Assembly: GCA_025210475.1 (NCBI GenBank)
Contig: JAOARW010000104.1
Location: 145,801-209,800 of the forward strand
Origin: Carboxylicivirga sp.
Lineage (GTDB): Bacteria; Bacteroidota; Bacteroidia; Bacteroidales; Marinilabiliaceae
Direction: 5' to 3'
Length of the DNA: 64,000 nt
The first letter of the stretch is position 1; each line of letters opens with the position of its first letter. Shown here in pieces: positions 61,132 through 64,000 of this stretch. A model generated the notes under the pieces. It was not told the origin of the DNA. It did not search any database and saw only the letters and a program-made list of their open reading frames with translations. The translations under genes and the position numbers were made by a program.

Positions 61132-63561
61132 ATGATTAAGAATTTTATTTTAACTGTAATAATGCTTTTTTGCTCAGAGCTATTATACATCCAGGGGCAA
61201 AAATATGTATCTCCTTCTGGCAACGATGCAAATGCAGGAACAATTGATGCTCCTTTTAAAACTATTTCAAGGGGACTAAATGGTCTAAAAAGCGGAAGTA
61301 TATTATATGTAAGAAAGGGGGTTTATCACGAAACTGTAAAGTTTAATAGTAAACGAGGGAGTACTGAATCTCCAATTGTAATTAAGAATTATCAAGATGA
61401 AAAAGTAATTATTGATGGCTCTCAACCTATTGAGGAGCTGGCTACAAGTGATTGGATTCTTCATAAAGACGACATTTATAAAATACATTTAAAGGAAGAC
61501 ATTACTCAAGTTTTTGTTGATCGGGTATGGATGATGGCTGCGAGGTGGCCAAATGCTCGTTTTGACAAAGGAGAAGGGTGGGATAAAAAAACTTGGGCTC
61601 AAGGAAATGAAAAGCTTTCTGGTAATACTGTTTTATTCGATGACCCGCAAAATGGGCATGATCTTGCAAAGTCTGGATTGGACGTTAAAGGTGCGATGGC
61701 AGTCATGAATATTGGTAAGTTTGTCTCCTGCTGCCGTCGTGTGGAGTCTCACAACGCTGGACAGAACTTCTTTGAATTTAAGTCCTTCCCGCGTTATTTA
61801 CCAAAAGAAAATTACTATTTCTTAGAGGGAAAGTTAGAATTTCTTGATAATGAAACAGAATGGTATTTCGATAATTTTGATAAGGTGCTATATCTTTGGG
61901 TTCCGGGTGGTGGTAAACCTCAGGCCAATGTTCGTGCTAAAACAATGAGACGTGGGATGGATTTTTTTAAAAGTAACCATATAAAAGTACAAGGAATCGA
62001 TTTCTTTGCATGTAATTTCGGTATACTGAATTGTAATTCAATTATCCTAGAGGATTGTGATTTTGATTATCCTACATACAACAGAAGAGCTTTAGGTGTT
62101 ACAGGCGAAGAAAGGGCGATAGAAATACGAAACGGATCTAATAGTAAGATTATCAATTGTGCTTTTCGTAATACAGACGGAATGGGACTAAGGACATTGG
62201 CATCTAATAACATTACAGTAGAGAATTGTGAATTTACTAATATAGATTATACGGTTGCTCACCAACCGATGGGAGGAGGTGCGGTTGTTTTTCGTAGAGG
62301 ATCTAATTGTACTTTTAGAAGAAATACAGTAACAACATCTGGATCTGCCAGAGGAATTGGTTTTGACAACAAATCAGTCCTGGAATTAAATTATATAAGA
62401 GATTTAGGCCATTTACAAAGTGACGGTTCATCAGCAGAGTTTGGAGGTGGAGCGAAGGATATGCTTTTTTCACATAACTGGTTTGATTCTAATCGAAAAT
62501 CATCAGCAAGGTTTAGTGATGGTTCGCGAAGTGTATTGCCTAAAAGTGGTATGAGAACTGGTATACTAAGAAATAATGTTACAACGAATCCGGCACAGTC
62601 TATTACTTTTATGGTGAAGGGCGATGAGCGAGAGGTGTATAACAATGTTGCTGAAACTAATATTGTATTTGCAGACACGTCAAAAGATCCTAAAACAAGC
62701 GGTATACATCGTAATTCAATCAGTGCAAATAATGCGACAGCAAGATACGTGTCAAGGGTCTTTCCTTCGTTTATTAATCCTTCAGGCAAACATATGACAA
62801 ATTGGGAGTCGAAAGGAGATAAAGAAGCTTTTAAGTTGCTATTTTATGATTGGGATAATAAAGATTTTAGACCAAGGCCGAATTCCGGTTTAGTCGATAA
62901 AGGGTCGGTTGTTATGGGTATAAATAATGAATTTCGTGGCAAAGGACCTGACATAGGAGCCTATGAGTTGGGTGATAAAGATTATTGGATACCTGGTCGA
63001 CAGCTTGAAAAGACCTCACACCCGATTCCTGCTAATGGAGGAAAAACCATATATGAAAGAGTGGACTTGATTTGGTTGCATGCTTATAAGTCAGGTGAGG
63101 CAGAAATATATTTTGGAGACTCAGCATCTACATTAAAAAGTTTAGGCCGTTTTAAAAACAACATTGTCAATCCCGGAAAACTAGTTGCCAATACAACATA
63201 CTATTGGCGTGCGGATGCCATTGTTAATGGTAAAGTTAAACAGGGAGAAGTGTGGCATTTTACTGCAGGTGTTAATACTCTGGGCGAATCAATTGACTCC
63301 GCACAGGACATTAGCGACCATCTATGGGATAAAAGCTCCTTTAAAGTTTATCCTAATCCGACCAGCGGTAATATGTCTATTGAAATACCAGAGTACGATA
63401 TTAGGGTATCTGTTTATAGTGTTAGTGGACAGTTGGTGCTAAGCAAACAAGTAAAAAAGCAATTTAGCCAACTTGAAACAAATGCCTTGGCTAAAGGTAT
63501 ATATATTGTTCGTTTTGAAAAAGAAGGTCATTTTATAGACAAAAAAATCGTCAAACTCTAG
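61132..63561 (+). CDS. Secreted right-handed beta-helix protein with T9SS sorting domain
   Basis: An 809-aa extracellular protein with a signal peptide (FILTVIMLFCSELLYIQG). It opens with KYVSPSGNDANAGTIDAPFK and LKSGSILYVRKGVYHETVKF, the DUF1565-like start of many parallel beta-helix polysaccharide lyases and glycosidases. An insertion has VFVDRVWMMAARWPNARFDK. The helix rungs follow at about 285-530 (IKVQGIDFFACNFGILNCNS, SKIINCAFRNTDGMGLRT, ITVENCEFTNIDYTVAH). A fibronectin-like segment is at ~640-715, and the last ~75 residues (SSFKVYPNPTSGNMSIE ... LAKGIYIVRFEKEG) are a T9SS type A signal. It is probably a polysaccharide-degrading enzyme of unassigned family; a link to locus 3 is possible but three gene groups lie between. 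Confidence 0.88.
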   Translation: MIKNFILTVIMLFCSELLYIQGQKYVSPSGNDANAGTIDAPFKTISRGLNGLKSGSILYVRKGVYHETVKFNSKRGSTESPIVIKNYQDEKVIIDGSQPIEELATSDWILHKDDIYKIHLKEDITQVFVDRVWMMAARWPNARFDKGEGWDKKTWAQGNEKLSGNTVLFDDPQNGHDLAKSGLDVKGAMAVMNIGKFVSCCRRVESHNAGQNFFEFKSFPRYLPKENYYFLEGKLEFLDNETEWYFDNFDKVLYLWVPGGGKPQANVRAKTMRRGMDFFKSNHIKVQGIDFFACNFGILNCNSIILEDCDFDYPTYNRRALGVTGEERAIEIRNGSNSKIINCAFRNTDGMGLRTLASNNITVENCEFTNIDYTVAHQPMGGGAVVFRRGSNCTFRRNTVTTSGSARGIGFDNKSVLELNYIRDLGHLQSDGSSAEFGGGAKDMLFSHNWFDSNRKSSARFSDGSRSVLPKSGMRTGILRNNVTTNPAQSITFMVKGDEREVYNNVAETNIVFADTSKDPKTSGIHRNSISANNATARYVSRVFPSFINPSGKHMTNWESKGDKEAFKLLFYDWDNKDFRPRPNSGLVDKGSVVMGINNEFRGKGPDIGAYELGDKDYWIPGRQLEKTSHPIPANGGKTIYERVDLIWLHAYKSGEAEIYFGDSASTLKSLGRFKNNIVNPGKLVANTTYYWRADAIVNGKVKQGEVWHFTAGVNTLGESIDSAQDISDHLWDKSSFKVYPNPTSGNMSIEIPEYDIRVSVYSVSGQLVLSKQVKKQFSQLETNALAKGIYIVRFEKEGHFIDKKIVKL

Positions 63562-63939
63562 AAATAGCTTGTGCCTTGAGTGTTATCCTTGTTTTTAAGT
63601 TGGCTAGTGCAATATTGGACTTTCCTAAGAAATGAAAATATTTAAATCGATTGTTTTAGCTGGTTTATTAATGACCAGCTAAAACAATATTTACACAATA
63701 CAGAACTACCCTTTCTCTTAATAAATTCGTAAAATATGAATAAAATGTAAAACGGAATGACTAACATAATTATGTTCAAACATGTTGAGCCGAAAGAAAG
63801 AGGTGCCAATATTTTGTCAGAATGTAGGTGCTATTGAGGAAGAAGATTATTAGGTTCGTAATCAATAGCGTCCTAAACGATTAACAATGTGAGAAGAATT
63901 TTAAGTATCTCAAATTATCTTTGAGTTGCACAACAAAAA
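63562..63939. other. Intergenic region, only a terminator recognised
   Basis: About 380 AT-rich bases between the beta-helix gene and the start of the partial transposase-like frame. Besides the hairpin at 63650-63688 and the inverted repeats near 63888-63952 nothing was recognised. Confidence 0.5.
63650..63688. terminator. Strong stem-loop after the beta-helix gene
   Basis: Perfect 15-bp stem ATTGTTTTAGCTGGT (63650-63664) / ACCAGCTAAAACAAT (63674-63688), loop of 9 bases, 88 bases after the stop codon. The T-tract after it is short, so termination efficiency is uncertain. Confidence 0.7.
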
Positions 63940-64000
63940 ATGTCTTCTCACATGTTAAAGATAAACTTATTCTCTCAGATTATATCAAAGCTAGACCGTA
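63940..64000 (+). CDS. Possible start of an IS4-type (DUF4372) transposase, cut by window end
   Basis: An ATG at 63940 opens a frame to the window end reading MSSHMLKINLFSQIISKLDR. The segment NLFSQIISKLDR resembles the N-terminus of DUF4372-containing IS4-family transposases (xxFSQLLxLIxR). Only 20 codons are visible, so the call is tentative. Upstream inverted repeats (TGTGAGAAG at 63888-63896 and CTTCTCACA at 63944-63952; CTCAAA/TTTGAG at 63909-63925) could belong to the end of an element or control its translation. Confidence 0.35.
   Translation, partial: MSSHMLKINLFSQIISKLDR

Noticed and set aside
1..64000. CRISPR array, tRNA or rRNA genes
   Set aside because: No regularly spaced short repeats and no tRNA-like cloverleaf or rRNA stretches were seen on either strand; a dedicated scan would settle this.

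Overview
The window comes from an AT-rich member of the Bacteroidota, probably a marine or sediment Bacteroidales/Marinilabiliales-type bacterium. The evidence is three SusC/SusD pairs, two ECF-sigma/FecR anti-sigma pairs feeding STN-bearing SusC receptors, three proteins with type IX secretion (T9SS) C-terminal sorting domains, a DUF4249/TonB-receptor pair, and promoters matching the Bacteroidota TTG-n19-TAnnTTTG pattern. No rRNA, tRNA, CRISPR array or complete insertion sequence was found. Taxonomy below phylum is inference.

Layout. 1-153: tail of an alkaline phosphatase and its terminator. 346-9393: first nutrient locus (sigma, FecR, SusC with STN domain, SusD, small lipoprotein, secreted M43 metalloprotease), which suggests a protein or peptide substrate. 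9394-10055: gene-free stretch with several RNA-like structures. 10056-14638: second SusC/SusD pair without its own sigma factor, flanked by two copies of a ~100-nt non-coding repeat, each ending in an intrinsic terminator. 14901-25392: housekeeping and accessory genes (thioesterase, xthA, trhO, a TldD/TldE pair, esterase, VOC protein, sugar nucleotidyltransferase, amidase, class II aldolase). 25451-28712: a BlaI/BlaR1-type repressor-sensor pair in which the sensor carries a TonB C-terminal-like domain and about six tandem TonB-receptor plug-like repeats; this is the most unusual protein here. 28813-34053: DUF4249 lipoprotein and TonB receptor, free-standing ThrRS-type editing domain, triple rhodanese. 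34255-39930: a complete tripartite RND efflux operon, followed by a barrel-only BamA/TamA-type protein and a T9SS-sorted FG-GAP repeat protein.

43263-46918: methyltransferase; a tightly overlapping four-gene operon (DUF2089 zinc ribbon/HTH, YIP1-like membrane protein, alpha/beta hydrolase, small PH-like membrane protein); an NTF2-like protein. 47252-58112: third nutrient locus (sigma, FecR, SusC with STN domain, SusD, six-hairpin glycosidase with a large C-terminal extension, TIG/propeller lipoprotein), probably for a glycan. 58546-60159: MarR-GNAT fusion, DUF2000 and YgjV-like genes. 60252-60848: decayed alkylmercury-lyase-like pseudogene. 61132-63561: large T9SS-exported beta-helix protein. 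63940-64000: start of a possible transposase that runs off the window.

How the parts fit: in loci 1 and 3, ligand binding by SusC/SusD is expected to signal through the STN domain to FecR, releasing the sigma factor to transcribe susCD, as in FecA/FecR/FecI-type systems. Secreted or surface hydrolases encoded downstream then process the substrate. Between fecR and susC in both loci there are strong stem-loops that could attenuate or stabilise the susC transcript. All functional assignments are from reading sequence and recalled family features; no database search was run.
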